From Salinibius halmophilus (GTDB lineage: Bacteria; Pseudomonadota; Gammaproteobacteria; Pseudomonadales; Natronospirillaceae), in NCBI RefSeq assembly GCF_003577475.1, contig NZ_QPEP01000006.1, forward strand, positions 1 to 64,000: a DNA stretch of 64,000 nucleotides. Reading direction: 5' to 3'. Each line of letters begins with the position of its first letter. Positions within the stretch are counted from its first letter, which is position 1. Of this stretch, positions 41,187 through 52,005 are shown piece by piece. The position numbers were made by a program, and so were the translations under genes. The notes beneath the pieces were generated by a model. It saw nothing but the letters and a program-made list of their open reading frames with translations. It made no database searches and was not told where the DNA came from.

Positions 41187-43280
41187 CTAAACACTGGCAA
41201 AACTTTCTGCATTGGGTAGCCACCGCTCAGTAAGGCGTTGGCAATGCAATGGACTATTTTGGTATAGCAGCTCAGACAGTGTCTTCGCCTGTTCAATTAA
41301 TGAAAAATCTCGATCTAGTTGTGCAATGCGCAAATTTAAATCGCCTGTTTGCCGCTTGCCAAGTACTTCCCCAGGGCCTCTCAGCTTGAGATCTTGCTCC
41401 GACAAATAAAAACCGTCTTGGCTTTCTCGCATAGCCGTAAGACGTGCTTTACCTACTTGTGATAACGGAGGGTGGTAGAGCAGTACACAATAACTCTCTT
41501 GCGCACCGCGTCCCACTCGCCCGCGTAGCTGGTGTAACTGTGATAAGCCTAGTCGCTCACAGTTTTCAATGACCATCACGCTAGCATTGGGTACATCCAC
41601 ACCTACTTCAATGACTGTGGTTGCAACAAGAACATCGTACTCATGGGTAGCAAACTTTTCCATTTCAGTTTGTTTATCGCTTGCTTTCATTCGCCCATGT
41701 ATTAGGCCAATTCGAACCTGAGGCAAGCGAGCGCGCATATCAGCAGCGGTGCGCTCGGCAGATTCGGCTACCAACTCGTCATCTTCAGACTCTTCTATCA
41801 GAGTGTTGACCCAATAAATCTGTTTGCCATCTGCAGCAGCGGCAGCCACGCGCCCCATTACGGCTTCCCGGCGATCGTCTGCTAGAACTGTGGTGGTAAT
41901 CGGCTTGCGTCCCGGTGGTAACTCATCAATTACCGAGCAGTCCATATCTCCCCAAATGGTCATGGCGAGTGTGCGTGGGATGGGCGTTGCAGTCATAGCC
42001 AGTTGGTGTGGTTGGCGGCCACTGGCATCTTCGCCTTTTTGCATGAGGGCGATTCGCTGCTCAACGCCAAACCTGTGTTGTTCATCTATGACGACGAGGG
42101 CAAGGCGCTGGAAGGTAATGTCGGGCTGAAACACAGCATGCGTGCCAATAAGGATATCAATGTCACCGTTGGCCAATTGCTCGTTGACGATTTGCTTCTG
42201 CTTTTTGGTATGTTTGCCAAGTAAGCTCGCCACTCGAACCCGAGTGGACTCTGCCATTTTATTGATGTTTTGGAAATGCTGCTCAGCGAGCAACTCGGTG
42301 GGCGCCATCAACACTGCTTGATAGCCCGCGTCAACCGCACTCAACATGGCCATAAACGCCACTAGGGTTTTACCCGAGCCTACATCCCCTTGAACCAAAC
42401 GTCGCATTGGGGTTGCTTGGCAGGTGTCGTCAGTAATTTCATCTACCACTCGCAACTGGGCTTTGGTCAGTTTAAATGGCAGGCTATTTAACAATGCTTG
42501 CTGGCGCTGACTATGCTGTTGAAAACGGTAACTGGCGAACTGTTTTTGTTGCTGGCGCAAACGCAGCAAGCTAATTTGGTGCGCCAATAACTCGGCTAAC
42601 GCTAAGCGTTTAACAGCCGGGTGGTTACCATCGGTTAGCGCCTGAACTTGCCATATATCGGTTGGTCGGTGAATGGCTAGTATGGCTTCTTTGAGTGTGG
42701 GCAGTTGCTCGTTGGCAATAACATCATCTGGTAGGTCTTCATCGATACCCTGATCTACCAGCAGATCTAGTGCTTGCTGAATAACAAGCTGCAACCTTTT
42801 CTGTTGTAGGCCCTCGGTAGCGGGATAGATGGCGACGATGCCACTGTCGCTAAGCGGCTGTTCGAAGTGATCAATTAGCTCGCTCTCGGGGTGTACGATC
42901 TCTAACCCTAGTCTACCCGGGCGGACCTGACCAAAAACCCTTAATTTGCTACCTAATGCCAAGCGTTTAATTTGTGCGTTGGAGAAGTAAAACCAAACTA
43001 GATGCAAGCGTGCCCCTTCATGTTCGATGGTGAGGCGCCAACTGCGCTTGCGGCCATTAATAATTTGGCTATTCACTACAGTGCCTTGCGTTAACACCGC
43101 AACATTAGGGCGAAGCAGATTCATTGGCACCAAGTTGCCCCTGTCTTCATAACGCAAGGGCAGGTGAAACAGTGCCTGTTCAACGTTGTGTATACCTAGC
43201 TTTTGCAACTGCTCGGCAAGCTTGGGTCCTACCCCTTTCAGGCTTGTAAGTGGTGCGAGCAATGGGCGTTTCGCCGACAC
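41187..43280 (-). CDS. recG: ATP-dependent DNA helicase RecG
   Basis: 697 residues, starting at GTG with AAGGAA upstream. OB wedge domain (about 60-160), then helicase motifs: Walker A 'QGDVGSGKTLVAF', 'VIDEQHRFGVEQR', 'TATPIPRTLAMT', 'VGVDVPNASVMVIENCERLGLSQLHQLRGRVGRG' region in parts. It remodels stalled replication forks and Holliday junctions. Confidence 0.97.
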   Translation of the reverse strand: MSAKRPLLAPLTSLKGVGPKLAEQLQKLGIHNVEQALFHLPLRYEDRGNLVPMNLLRPNVAVLTQGTVVNSQIINGRKRSWRLTIEHEGARLHLVWFYFSNAQIKRLALGSKLRVFGQVRPGRLGLEIVHPESELIDHFEQPLSDSGIVAIYPATEGLQQKRLQLVIQQALDLLVDQGIDEDLPDDVIANEQLPTLKEAILAIHRPTDIWQVQALTDGNHPAVKRLALAELLAHQISLLRLRQQQKQFASYRFQQHSQRQQALLNSLPFKLTKAQLRVVDEITDDTCQATPMRRLVQGDVGSGKTLVAFMAMLSAVDAGYQAVLMAPTELLAEQHFQNINKMAESTRVRVASLLGKHTKKQKQIVNEQLANGDIDILIGTHAVFQPDITFQRLALVVIDEQHRFGVEQRIALMQKGEDASGRQPHQLAMTATPIPRTLAMTIWGDMDCSVIDELPPGRKPITTTVLADDRREAVMGRVAAAAADGKQIYWVNTLIEESEDDELVAESAERTAADMRARLPQVRIGLIHGRMKASDKQTEMEKFATHEYDVLVATTVIEVGVDVPNASVMVIENCERLGLSQLHQLRGRVGRGAQESYCVLLYHPPLSQVGKARLTAMRESQDGFYLSEQDLKLRGPGEVLGKRQTGDLNLRIAQLDRDFSLIEQAKTLSELLYQNSPLHCQRLTERWLPNAESFASV

Positions 43281-43429
43281 AATGGTTCCTTACTTAAATT
43301 AATCAAATATTCATGGTATCAGGCTTTGGTGTGAATGCGCAGATTGAACTAACTTTAAATATGGATGTTAAGAAAAGTATTTTACTGCCGATAGAATGGG
43401 CAGTAGCGTTTTCCTCACTGGGAGCCATC

Positions 43430-45457
43430 ATGTTCAGAAACGCGCGAGTCACTACTGCTATTACAGCTACCTTTGTGCTTATGCTTGCGCTAATTGGGCT
43501 GCTAACTGTGTCGTCGCTTCGTGCTATCGGCTCGGTACAAAGCCAGATTAGTTACATAACGCAAGAAACATCACCTGCCGTTGTAAAAGCAGGTGAGCTA
43601 TCTGTGTCACTTTTACAATTGCGTCAAGCGCTCTCTAATTACCTTAACGAAGAATCTGGTGAGGCACTGCAAACCCATAGAGACGCTTACATTCTGGCAT
43701 CGGAGCGCGTTTTTCAGCTGTTAGATGAAACCCCAACGCCAGTCGATTCCTTGGCACGCCAAAAACAAGCATTAGAACAGTTATTTGAGAAACTTGATGC
43801 TGATGCTTTGCAGCTAATGACTCAGCATAGTGACTTACTCTCGGCACAAATCTCGGTAAACGAGCAAGCGGATGCCCTACTTGAACGCAACCGGCGCGCT
43901 CAGTCATTTCTAGACGACCTGCGCAAAGACATCGACTTTGCTATCGATTCTGGTTTGGCCTCGGGTGCAATTGATGGCGCCGAATCCTACCTCACTGGTA
44001 AGCTTCAGGAATATCGCGATCAAATTAACCTGGCCACTTCAGCCGACGCGGAGCAGTTAGAAAAAATAGCCAGGCAATTCAATATATTAGCGCGCCAGAT
44101 GGGGCGTAACATTTCCCTAGTGGAACGTTTCAAAGATGACTTTGTGCGAATCCAGAATAACGTTGGCGAAGCTCAGTTCACCGAAATTGCGGCATTTGTC
44201 GAGGCGGTTGGAAATTCTCCGCTACTTGAAGCGCGGGCTGAGATGGTTAGCGCTGCGGCGGCCAAAGATGCTTTGCTAGGGCAGGTTAACGATGAGGTCG
44301 AGCAGTTTAACGAGTTAAGCCGCCAATTTACCGAGCTTGCCAATAACGTCGCACTAGAAGCAGAGTCACAGTCAAATGAAGTGGCTAACAATGCTCGGGT
44401 CACCATGTTAGTCATTGCGGGTGTGAGTGTGTTGCTGGCAGTAGGTATAGGGTTTGCTCTAGGGCGAGTGATCGCAGGCCCTATTGCCATTATGCAGCAA
44501 GCCATGCAGCAGGTTGCTTCTGGCAATCTCGCAACCAAACCACGCATTGATCGTGGGCGTGAGTTTATTGAACTAGGCAAGTCGCTGAATACCTTGATTG
44601 ATCAGCAACGTGCAGTGATTCAAGAAGTATCTCAAACGGCGGACAAACTAGCTGATTCTACCGTGCAAGGCAGTGAAATAAGTGAGCGCACGCTTCGCTC
44701 AATGGATACACAAACTCAGCAAACCGAGCTAGTTGCAACGGCCGTCACCGAGTTAGATGCGTCGGCTAAAGAGGTTGCCCGCATTACCGAAATCAGTTTG
44801 TCATCGGTCGCCGAGGCTGATCGAAACGTTGGCGACACGCAAGACCAGTTGGATCGAGCGCAAAGTCAGATTAGAGAGCTGGCCTCGTCTATCGAAGCGG
44901 TGAGTCTTCGTTTTGAGCGTATTAATGACGACTCTGATGAAATTGTGTCTGTGCTGGATTTGATTCGCGGCATTTCTGAGAAAACCAATTTGTTGGCACT
45001 TAATGCGGCGATTGAAGCGGCGCGGGCAGGTGAGCAGGGCAGGGGCTTTGCAGTGGTTGCCGATGAAGTGCGCTCATTGGCAGGGCAAGCAGGTGACGCG
45101 ACAGGCAAAATTCAAGATATTGTTGAGCGGCTACGTAATAGTGTTCAGCAAGCTGTGCCCGTGATGCAAAGCTCACAAAGCCAGGCTGAAGAATCGGTTG
45201 AAGCTGCCGAGAAAGTGTCGTCAAGCTTAATGACGTTGATTACCGAGTTCGAAAATATCCGTGAACAGAGCACCAATATTGCCACCGCGGCTGAAGAGCA
45301 AAGCGCGGTAGTGCAAGAGATTAATAGCAACGTGCATGCGGTAACAGATTCTTCTGAAGCCACGCGCCTGGATGCACAAAAATCAAATGAAGAGTCGCAG
45401 GCGCTAGCGCAGCTAGCGCAAGACCTACGACAGCTACTCGCCAAGTTTAGCTGGTAA
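43430..45457 (+). CDS. Methyl-accepting chemotaxis protein
   Basis: 675 residues from ATG 43430 ([16 protein letters not shown]), preceded by GGGAG. N-terminal helix (about 10-30), a helical periplasmic sensor (about 35-325), a second helix (about 328-350), HAMP (about 350-402) and a cytoplasmic domain with the conserved tip '[32 protein letters not shown]'-type sequence (read in parts). No pentapeptide for CheR at the C terminus. Ligand unknown. Divergent from recG. Confidence 0.93.
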   Translation: MFRNARVTTAITATFVLMLALIGLLTVSSLRAIGSVQSQISYITQETSPAVVKAGELSVSLLQLRQALSNYLNEESGEALQTHRDAYILASERVFQLLDETPTPVDSLARQKQALEQLFEKLDADALQLMTQHSDLLSAQISVNEQADALLERNRRAQSFLDDLRKDIDFAIDSGLASGAIDGAESYLTGKLQEYRDQINLATSADAEQLEKIARQFNILARQMGRNISLVERFKDDFVRIQNNVGEAQFTEIAAFVEAVGNSPLLEARAEMVSAAAAKDALLGQVNDEVEQFNELSRQFTELANNVALEAESQSNEVANNARVTMLVIAGVSVLLAVGIGFALGRVIAGPIAIMQQAMQQVASGNLATKPRIDRGREFIELGKSLNTLIDQQRAVIQEVSQTADKLADSTVQGSEISERTLRSMDTQTQQTELVATAVTELDASAKEVARITEISLSSVAEADRNVGDTQDQLDRAQSQIRELASSIEAVSLRFERINDDSDEIVSVLDLIRGISEKTNLLALNAAIEAARAGEQGRGFAVVADEVRSLAGQAGDATGKIQDIVERLRNSVQQAVPVMQSSQSQAEESVEAAEKVSSSLMTLITEFENIREQSTNIATAAEEQSAVVQEINSNVHAVTDSSEATRLDAQKSNEESQALAQLAQDLRQLLAKFSW

Positions 45458-45479
45458 CCAACCTGGCGAGGTCTTCGAG

Positions 45480-45857
45480 TTATCGAATCATTACGCCGTC
45501 CATTTCTACGCGCGCGCCTTTTGGAAGCTGAGCAACACCAATTGCCGCACGCGCTGGGTAGGGTTGCTCGAAGTACTGAGCCATAACTTCGTTGAGTAGG
45601 GCAAAGTCAGCAAGGTCGGTTAAAAAGATATTGAGTTTTACAATGTCCTGCAGTGAACCACCAGCGGCCTGGCAAACAGCATTTAGGTTATTAAAAACTT
45701 GGTGAATTTCATCTTCAACGCTGTTGTTGTTCATTTCCATGGTTGCTGGATCGAGGGCGATTTGGCCTGATAAATAGGTCGTGTCGCCTACTTTAATCGC
45801 TTGTGAATAGGTACCGATCGCTTGCGGTGCTTGGGTGGTGGCAATCACTTCTTTCAT
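45480..45857 (-). CDS. ridA: RidA family enamine/imine deaminase
   Basis: 125 residues from ATG 45857 ([18 protein letters not shown]). '[15 protein letters not shown]', the catalytic Arg in '[22 protein letters not shown]' and Glu near the end fit RidA, which hydrolyses reactive 2-aminoacrylate. Divergent from speA. Confidence 0.94.
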   Translation of the reverse strand: MKEVIATTQAPQAIGTYSQAIKVGDTTYLSGQIALDPATMEMNNNSVEDEIHQVFNNLNAVCQAAGGSLQDIVKLNIFLTDLADFALLNEVMAQYFEQPYPARAAIGVAQLPKGARVEMDGVMIR

Positions 45858-45948
45858 GTTAGTTTCCTTCACGAAATATTGGTTATCTATTACTTTGATA
45901 TTTACACATAGCGCACTACACTTGCGCCTCAACTAAGGTGAGGGACAA

Positions 45949-47733
45949 ATGATGTCATCTAGCGAATTATTGCAAGGCATTGGCGCTTGGGCCAATGATT
46001 GTTTTTCTGTTGATGCCAACGGCGCTGTGCAAGTTGACCATCCACAGCAGCCTATCACCTTTGACGAAATTTTAACGAAAGCAAAAAGTATGGGGCTAGC
46101 TTCGCCTATCTTATTGCGTTTCCCTCACATTGTTCAGCAAGATGTTGCGGGTATTTTATCGGCTTTTCAATCGAGCCGAGCGCGCTTGAACTATTCTGGC
46201 GGTTACACACTCATTTACCCAATTAAGGTAAACCAGCAGCGCCGGGTAGTAGAACATGTACTGCATGCGCAGCAGCAAGCGGGGCAGACAGTACAAGGCC
46301 TTGAGGCGGGTAGTAAGCCAGAGTTGATCGCCGTATTGGCGCTAGCGGCTGACCGCCCAACAACCATTGTTTGCAATGGCTATAAAGATGCTGAGTTTAT
46401 TCGTTTAGCGCTACTTGGCGAAAAAATGGGCCATAAAGTTTATCTGGTTGTGGAAAAGTCGAGTGAGCTGCAACTGATTCTTCGAATTGCCGACGAGCTA
46501 GAGGTTGCACCACGTATTGGTGCACGTGCTCGCCTTGCTTCTATTGGTAAAGGTAACTGGCAAAACACGGGTGGTGAAAAGTCTAAGTTTGGCCTTAATG
46601 CCCAGCAGTTGTTGGATATGGTCAGCGTATTAGCTGCGCATCATCGGTTAGATTGCTTCCAGCTATTGCACTTCCACCTGGGTTCGCAGCTGGCAGATTT
46701 GGCCGATATCAAACAAGGTCTAACGGAATGCGGCCAGTTTTACCAGCAGCTGATGGCGCTCGGGGCTGGTATTCAAGTGGTAGACGTGGGCGGTGGTTTA
46801 GCAGTTGATTATGATGGCTCCGCCAGTACCGCTGCTTGTTCAATGAACTACCAAGTGCAAGATTATGCTGATGCCGTTGTAGGGTGCTTCCAACAAGTTG
46901 CCAAACAATACAATATTGCCGAACCAAATCTGATGACTGAATCTGGGCGTGCGGTGGTAGCGCGCCATGCTGTGATGCTGGCCGATGTGGTGGCCTGTGA
47001 ATCGACGGCAAACTATCACCCAACCGCTTGGCAGGCGCCAGTGATGGACAACGCCGAAATGGTTGCCAAGTTTAATGCTGGGCAATTGAGTCTGGCTGAG
47101 CGGGCCGAAATTGAATCTCTGCGTCAACAAACCGCATTTCAGCGCCTGCATAGCGAGGACTTAACACCGCAGGTACAAGAGCAGTTAAATGAAAAGCTGG
47201 CTGATAAGGTTTTCGTTAATTTCTCGCTGTTCCAGTCTTTACCTGATGCATGGGGAATTGAGCAAGTATTTCCAATTAGCGCAATTAGTAAGTTGAACTA
47301 TCCGGGTGCAAGGCGTGCCATTTTGCAAGATATGACCTGCGATAGTGATGGTGCTATTAATCACTATGCAACAGGTTCTGGGGTCACAACGACAATGCCG
47401 ATTCCGGATGTGCCACTTGAGCAAATGCCACATATCGCCTTTTTTATGCTGGGTGCTTACCAGGAAATTTTAGGTGATATGCACAACTTGTTTGGCGATA
47501 CCGACGCCGTAGATGTGCTTTACGATGAAGAAAAGGGTTGGATTCTTAAACACGCTCAGCGTGGCAACTCAATTGCCGATGCACTAGGCTATGTAGCGTT
47601 TTCATCGAATGCAGTGCTTAGTAAAATTGAGCAACAGCTACCTAAGACTGGCTTACCTGCGCGTGAACTAAGTAACTGGCAAGCCCGACTTCGCCGTATT
47701 TTACAAGGCTCGACTTACCTGCTGAGTAACTGA
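45949..47733 (+). CDS. speA: Biosynthetic arginine decarboxylase SpeA
   Basis: 594 residues, slightly shorter than E. coli SpeA. PLP lysine in 'YPIKVNQQRRVVEHV', 'GLEAGSKPELIAVLA', 'FHLGSQL', 'DVGGGLAVDYDGS' and 'ESGRAVVARHAV' belong to fold III decarboxylases. It makes agmatine for polyamine synthesis. The start may be Met1 or Met2. Its last 33 bases overlap the convergent kinase gene. Confidence 0.94.
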   Translation: MMSSSELLQGIGAWANDCFSVDANGAVQVDHPQQPITFDEILTKAKSMGLASPILLRFPHIVQQDVAGILSAFQSSRARLNYSGGYTLIYPIKVNQQRRVVEHVLHAQQQAGQTVQGLEAGSKPELIAVLALAADRPTTIVCNGYKDAEFIRLALLGEKMGHKVYLVVEKSSELQLILRIADELEVAPRIGARARLASIGKGNWQNTGGEKSKFGLNAQQLLDMVSVLAAHHRLDCFQLLHFHLGSQLADLADIKQGLTECGQFYQQLMALGAGIQVVDVGGGLAVDYDGSASTAACSMNYQVQDYADAVVGCFQQVAKQYNIAEPNLMTESGRAVVARHAVMLADVVACESTANYHPTAWQAPVMDNAEMVAKFNAGQLSLAERAEIESLRQQTAFQRLHSEDLTPQVQEQLNEKLADKVFVNFSLFQSLPDAWGIEQVFPISAISKLNYPGARRAILQDMTCDSDGAINHYATGSGVTTTMPIPDVPLEQMPHIAFFMLGAYQEILGDMHNLFGDTDAVDVLYDEEKGWILKHAQRGNSIADALGYVAFSSNAVLSKIEQQLPKTGLPARELSNWQARLRRILQGSTYLLSN

Positions 47734-49260
47734 TTGGGCTTGGTAATCTTGCAGCAGTTCACACAGGTTAATTAAGTCCGGTAGGCGCATGGGTTTGCTG
47801 TAAAAATGGTTGACCCCACAGCGAAGCGCCTGCTCTTTTTCCTGTTCAGCACTACAGGCGGTTAACGCGATAATTGGCGTCTGTTGGTAATTGCCAAGCT
47901 GCCTGATATGGCGAGTGGCTTCAAAGCCACTCATAACCGGCATCTGTAAATCCATCAAAATTAAATCAAACTGCTCTTTTTCTGCAGCTTCAATAGCGCG
48001 CAGGCCATTGGCAGCGCAGGTTGTGCTAAGCCCGGCTTTCTGCAGGAGTTTGACAATATAAGTTTGGTTGATGGGGTTGTCTTCTACCACCAACACAGAC
48101 CCCGACACCTCGGGTATAGTTGGGCCGTTATTTGCTGATGTGCTGTCTTTTTCAGAGGCTTCTTTAAAACGCAGAACAAATGAAAATTCGCTCCCCTCGC
48201 CTGGGTGACTCACAAGCGAGATTTGGCCACCCAATAATTGCACGATTTCTTTGCATATGGCTAAGCCAAGCCCAGTGCCCTCTGATGCGCGTTGATACTG
48301 ATCTTGGATCTGCTCAAATGGCTCGAATAATCGCCGCTGAGCATGCTCAGGTATGCCAATGCCGGTGTCTTTAACGACGAACTCTACATCTTGGTAGTTA
48401 GCATATTGCCGTACTAAGCGAACATTCAACAGAACTTCACCGGTCGGGGTGAACTTAATGGCGTTGGTGACTAGGTTGTTGAGTACCTGCTTGATGAGGG
48501 TTTGGTCTATCGCAAGCGGTCGGTTGAGCGATCTATCTACCTGATAGCTAAAGTGCAGAGACTTCTTACTCGCGACGGCAATTAATGGTTGTGATAGTTG
48601 TTCAATAAACTTCTCAAGCTCTGTAGGAACTGGTTCCACTTTTGTTTTGCCTGCGTCTAGCTTGGCAAACTCTAGGGTTGTGTTAAGCAAGTGGCTAAGG
48701 CTGTCTGATGCACTTTGCAACTGCTTGAGCGTAGCACGCTTATCGGGGCGGTCTTCTTCGCTTAGCAGCATATCTGTTAGCCCAACAATACCACTTAGAG
48801 GGGTGCGGATCTCATGGGTAATAACCGCCAGAAACTTACTTTTAGCAATGGTTGCATCATCCGATTTAGCCAAGGCTATGCGTAGTTCGTCATTAAGGCG
48901 GTGCAGGCGATTCATAAATCGATATAGTACTTCGGCAATGCCTATCAGCGCGCAGCAGGTAAGGCTAACCGATGCGATGCCGTTCCAGCTAATACCGCCG
49001 TGGGCAGAACCAAAATAGAAAATAAAACCAAGGTTGAAGGTAGAGATGAGCAGAACGCCAGTATAAATGTCGCGCCTTGGTCGCAGAGGAATCAGCATGA
49101 TTAGGAACCAAGTAATCAACCCCTGCATGGATTCTGGCAAGCCGGTAAAAACAATGAACTGGCGAAAGCCCATATATACGACCAGAGCCGTTAATATGAA
49201 TAACCAGCTAGGTAAGTCTCTAAGTGCTGTGTAGAGAGTAGAAATCCTTTTTGAGTTCAT
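47701..49260 (-). CDS. Hybrid sensor histidine kinase
   Basis: 519 residues. Several N-terminal membrane helices (about 15-115) with little periplasmic loop, HisKA with His in 'FLAVITHEIRTPLSGIVG' (about 145), HATPase motifs 'LVTNAIKFTP', 'DTGIGIPEH' and 'GTGLGLAICKEI', then a receiver (about 395-505) with Asp in 'LILMDLQMP' and Lys in 'FYSKPM'. No HPt domain, so a separate phosphotransfer partner is needed. Input unknown; the membrane domain could itself be the sensor. AGGTG precedes the start. Confidence 0.9.
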   Translation of the reverse strand: MNSKRISTLYTALRDLPSWLFILTALVVYMGFRQFIVFTGLPESMQGLITWFLIMLIPLRPRRDIYTGVLLISTFNLGFIFYFGSAHGGISWNGIASVSLTCCALIGIAEVLYRFMNRLHRLNDELRIALAKSDDATIAKSKFLAVITHEIRTPLSGIVGLTDMLLSEEDRPDKRATLKQLQSASDSLSHLLNTTLEFAKLDAGKTKVEPVPTELEKFIEQLSQPLIAVASKKSLHFSYQVDRSLNRPLAIDQTLIKQVLNNLVTNAIKFTPTGEVLLNVRLVRQYANYQDVEFVVKDTGIGIPEHAQRRLFEPFEQIQDQYQRASEGTGLGLAICKEIVQLLGGQISLVSHPGEGSEFSFVLRFKEASEKDSTSANNGPTIPEVSGSVLVVEDNPINQTYIVKLLQKAGLSTTCAANGLRAIEAAEKEQFDLILMDLQMPVMSGFEATRHIRQLGNYQQTPIIALTACSAEQEKEQALRCGVNHFYSKPMRLPDLINLCELLQDYQAQSVTQQVSRAL

Positions 49261-49323
49261 CGTTTTGCACCTGTCATGCTTAACGATTGTGGCTGAGGGA
49301 CGCTCCCTCAGCCTATACGCTCG

Positions 49324-50877
49324 CTAAGCGCTTTGGGCAGACTGTTGATCTTCGGTTACTGCTGGGTGATCAATCCAGTACTTCCCTGGCGATAAAATGT
49401 TGTTTGGATCTATACCTTGCTTGATCGTTTGCAAAACAGCAAGATTTTCTTCATTAACGTAAGGGCGCACGGCGTCAAACATGCCTGAACCACTTCGATA
49501 CGGCGGGAAGCCAGCTTCAATCAAGGCCTTATCGAGCGCATGATAAAAGCGCGACGCTTTTTCAATCTCTTCCTGTGTGCGCTCGTAACGAATGTTGGCG
49601 ATTAATACCACAGCACGAGGCGATACATTTGTTAGTGTGTAACGCTCGCCATAGCCGAACTGATTAAACACTTCGCGACAGGTTTGCATCAAAAGCTCAA
49701 GATGGCTTTGCTCAGCCGTTGATACCGCACAAATCCAACGGAAACATGCCGGGAACTCATGTGTTTTTAACTGCGAATGTGCACTTTCAAAATCGAGCAG
49801 CGTTTTGAGAGGGATATCGGTTGGTCTGCCAAGTTTTAAATCCAGAACTTGTTCGAGCTGAGCAATCGGTGGGATCTTGCCACTACGGTTTAGGAAGCTA
49901 AGGATTTTCCAGCGAAAATCGTTGAGCAGTAAAATTCTCAGCCCTGGCACAGCCTTATTTAGCTCTCTTTTAAAGTGCTTGTAGCGCGCAAGGGCAATTT
50001 TCTTCGGCCCTGAGAATGATGCCGTGGTAATCCACTGCCCTGGTGCATTTTTGGTTTTCTCACCCAGAGCGCGTGCCAAACTAGCGGTGTGGACACCACT
50101 GGATACCACGCCATCTTTTTTAAGCTTAGCAATGGTTGCGACAAGCTTCGGCGCAACGTCAGCATCGCGTACTAATACAATCGCATTGGCGTTGTATTCT
50201 GGTTTGGGCTGCAGGGCGATCGTCATCTCTAGCACAACGCCCAGGTTGGATTGTGAAAACAAACCGTTTATCACTGGTCCAACACCATACGGGTACACAT
50301 GTTTGGCTTTGGCATCCGCCACCATATTCATGCCGGTTTCAATGATCTGACCGGTTGGTAGCAGTACCTTCATGGCAAGCACGTTAGCGAAGCGGTCGCT
50401 GTAGTCAGTATGACCAAAACCACGCTCAAGCACGTTACCTACTACACTGGCGTGCTTGCCAGCGGCTGTGATATCTAGCTGCAAGCCACTGTCGGCAGCG
50501 ACTAAGGCATCGTATGCATCTTGTTGGCTCACACCAGCTTGCACGCGCATATAGGCCAAGGATTCGTTCACCTCTAGTACTTTATTGAAGTGCTTTAGAT
50601 GCAGAATGATTTGCCCAGCACTCGTACCTTGGGCGGTGCCGTAACCCCAGTTGCGCCCCTGTGCGACAGGGTGCACGGCAATTTTATGTTGATTGCAAAT
50701 GGCAAATACTTGCGAGATTTCTTCTTCAGTTGTAGGCCAAACCACAGCTGCTGGTAGGCATTCGCTGCCATTTAATGCCAGCGCAAACTCACGGCGAGTT
50801 TCATCGTCGGTGGCCCATTTTGTGTTAGGAAGCTCGGCAGAAAATAGTTCGTTGACCTGAGCAGCAATAGCGTCCAT
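49324..50877 (-). CDS. VAO/p-cresol methylhydroxylase-type FAD oxidoreductase
   Basis: 517 residues. The FAD-binding_4 domain (about 35-240) has 'PVAQGRNWGYGTAQGTSAGQIILHLK' and 'HASVVGNVLERGFGHTDYSDR', the PP-loop type used by vanillyl-alcohol oxidase and 4-cresol dehydrogenase. The cap domain follows (about 250-480), and the end 'QGIDPNNILSPGKY' is typical. The family oxidises para-substituted phenols; substrate unknown. Cytosolic, no signal peptide. Divergent over 228 bases from the FeeM-like gene. Confidence 0.82.
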   Translation of the reverse strand: MDAIAAQVNELFSAELPNTKWATDDETRREFALALNGSECLPAAVVWPTTEEEISQVFAICNQHKIAVHPVAQGRNWGYGTAQGTSAGQIILHLKHFNKVLEVNESLAYMRVQAGVSQQDAYDALVAADSGLQLDITAAGKHASVVGNVLERGFGHTDYSDRFANVLAMKVLLPTGQIIETGMNMVADAKAKHVYPYGVGPVINGLFSQSNLGVVLEMTIALQPKPEYNANAIVLVRDADVAPKLVATIAKLKKDGVVSSGVHTASLARALGEKTKNAPGQWITTASFSGPKKIALARYKHFKRELNKAVPGLRILLLNDFRWKILSFLNRSGKIPPIAQLEQVLDLKLGRPTDIPLKTLLDFESAHSQLKTHEFPACFRWICAVSTAEQSHLELLMQTCREVFNQFGYGERYTLTNVSPRAVVLIANIRYERTQEEIEKASRFYHALDKALIEAGFPPYRSGSGMFDAVRPYVNEENLAVLQTIKQGIDPNNILSPGKYWIDHPAVTEDQQSAQSA

Positions 50878-51105
50878 CAGACTAGTCCTTTATCGCTAAA
50901 TTGAAACAAAACGGTAATGTTTAATTGAGGGGGTGTGATCCCGTGACGTAGACCAAAATTGTAAGCCTTTCCACTACAAATAAGGATGACATTAAAAGAT
51001 AAGGCTTGTCGAGCTGTAATTAATACAATACATTGACGCGCAGCATTTCTAAAGGAATTCACCCAAGCTGCAAAAGCAATTGCGAAGAAGAATAAGGAAT
51101 CGAGT

Positions 51106-51774
51106 ATGTTAGACTTCTCAAAGTTGAGCACTCATCTCTGCGTCACCCCCGAGGAAAAAATAACGGCTGGTAATATTCGCTACCAAGCTTATTGTACAGT
51201 GGAGTATAACCCGCCGGATAAAGTGGGCTTGTTTAATGACGAGCTAGATGCCAAAGACAATCACTTCTCATTTTTAGCCAAATTAGACGGCATTCCGTTC
51301 GCTACCATGCGCGCTGGTGTGATCACCGACCGACCAGGTTGGGATGCAATCACCTGTCAGCCTGGTTTTGTTGATGAAATTGCCGACCTAAAAACACGCT
51401 TCGATGGCATTGTAGAAATGGGTCGCTTAGCCGTGTTACCAGGCTACAGTGACCATAGTGCTATGGCGCCGATCGCTCTGTTCCTAGGACTGCACTGGTT
51501 CCAAAGAGCCTTCGATAACCTAGGGTTGGTTTGCACCACAGGCCGCTCTCACAAGCGTTTTTATGAACGCCATGGTTTTAAACAAGTCACAGACTTTGCG
51601 CCGCGTCCAAACGCTGCCATCGATTTAGCACTTATGGTTAAGGATGCATCGCATGATCGCCCTGATACCCACCCAATGCTAAGCGAAGAGGAAGTGTTGC
51701 GCTTAATGCCAACTATCCCTGATCATATTTCTGATCAACTGTTGCCGCTACCATCTATCGCTAAGCGTGCATAG
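51106..51774 (+). CDS. FeeM/LuxI-like N-acyltransferase candidate
   Basis: 222 residues with AAGGA before the start. GNAT/autoinducer-synthase-like layout: 'IRYQAYCTVEYNPPD' near residue 25, a middle 'KLDGIPFATMRAGVI', 'VEMGRLAVLPGYSDHSAMAPIALFLGLHWFQRAFD' in parts, and 'TTGRSHKRFYERHGFKQVTDF'. These fit the N-acyl amino-acid synthase (FeeM) fold better than plain LuxI, by recollection of pattern. It may join a fatty acyl group to an amino acid to make a signal or lipid. Family call moderate; substrate unknown. Confidence 0.65.
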   Translation: MLDFSKLSTHLCVTPEEKITAGNIRYQAYCTVEYNPPDKVGLFNDELDAKDNHFSFLAKLDGIPFATMRAGVITDRPGWDAITCQPGFVDEIADLKTRFDGIVEMGRLAVLPGYSDHSAMAPIALFLGLHWFQRAFDNLGLVCTTGRSHKRFYERHGFKQVTDFAPRPNAAIDLALMVKDASHDRPDTHPMLSEEEVLRLMPTIPDHISDQLLPLPSIAKRA

Positions 51775-51793
51775 ATTCAACGGCGAAAAACAC

Positions 51794-51823
51794 AAAGGGC
51801 TGCCATCTGGTAGCCCTTTTTGT
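51794..51823 (+). terminator. Terminator after the FeeM-like gene
   Basis: AAAGGGCTGCCA pairs with TGGTAGCCCTTT (one G-T pair) around TC, followed by T. It lies 20 bases past the stop. Confidence 0.92.
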
Positions 51824-52005
51824 TTGCCTATGCTGATAGATTTTTACGGCTAGCTACGAAAAAACTTGCCTGCAAGGCTAGGAATTTACATCGAGTACAA
51901 TACAATGCCCGCTGAACGAATATTGCACTTTGTTAAGTTTGGAACGTCTTTTGACCTACACTTAGTAAAGAAACTAACCAAAACCTAGCAAACTAGGGGG
52001 CGGAC

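Noticed and set aside
43313-43429. Longer start for the chemoreceptor
   Set aside because: The extension adds residues before the first TM helix without a ribosome site; GGGAG stands before the ATG at 43430.
51824-52005. Riboswitch before the BCCT gene
   Set aside because: No recognisable aptamer; the stretch is A/T-rich with no strong stems.
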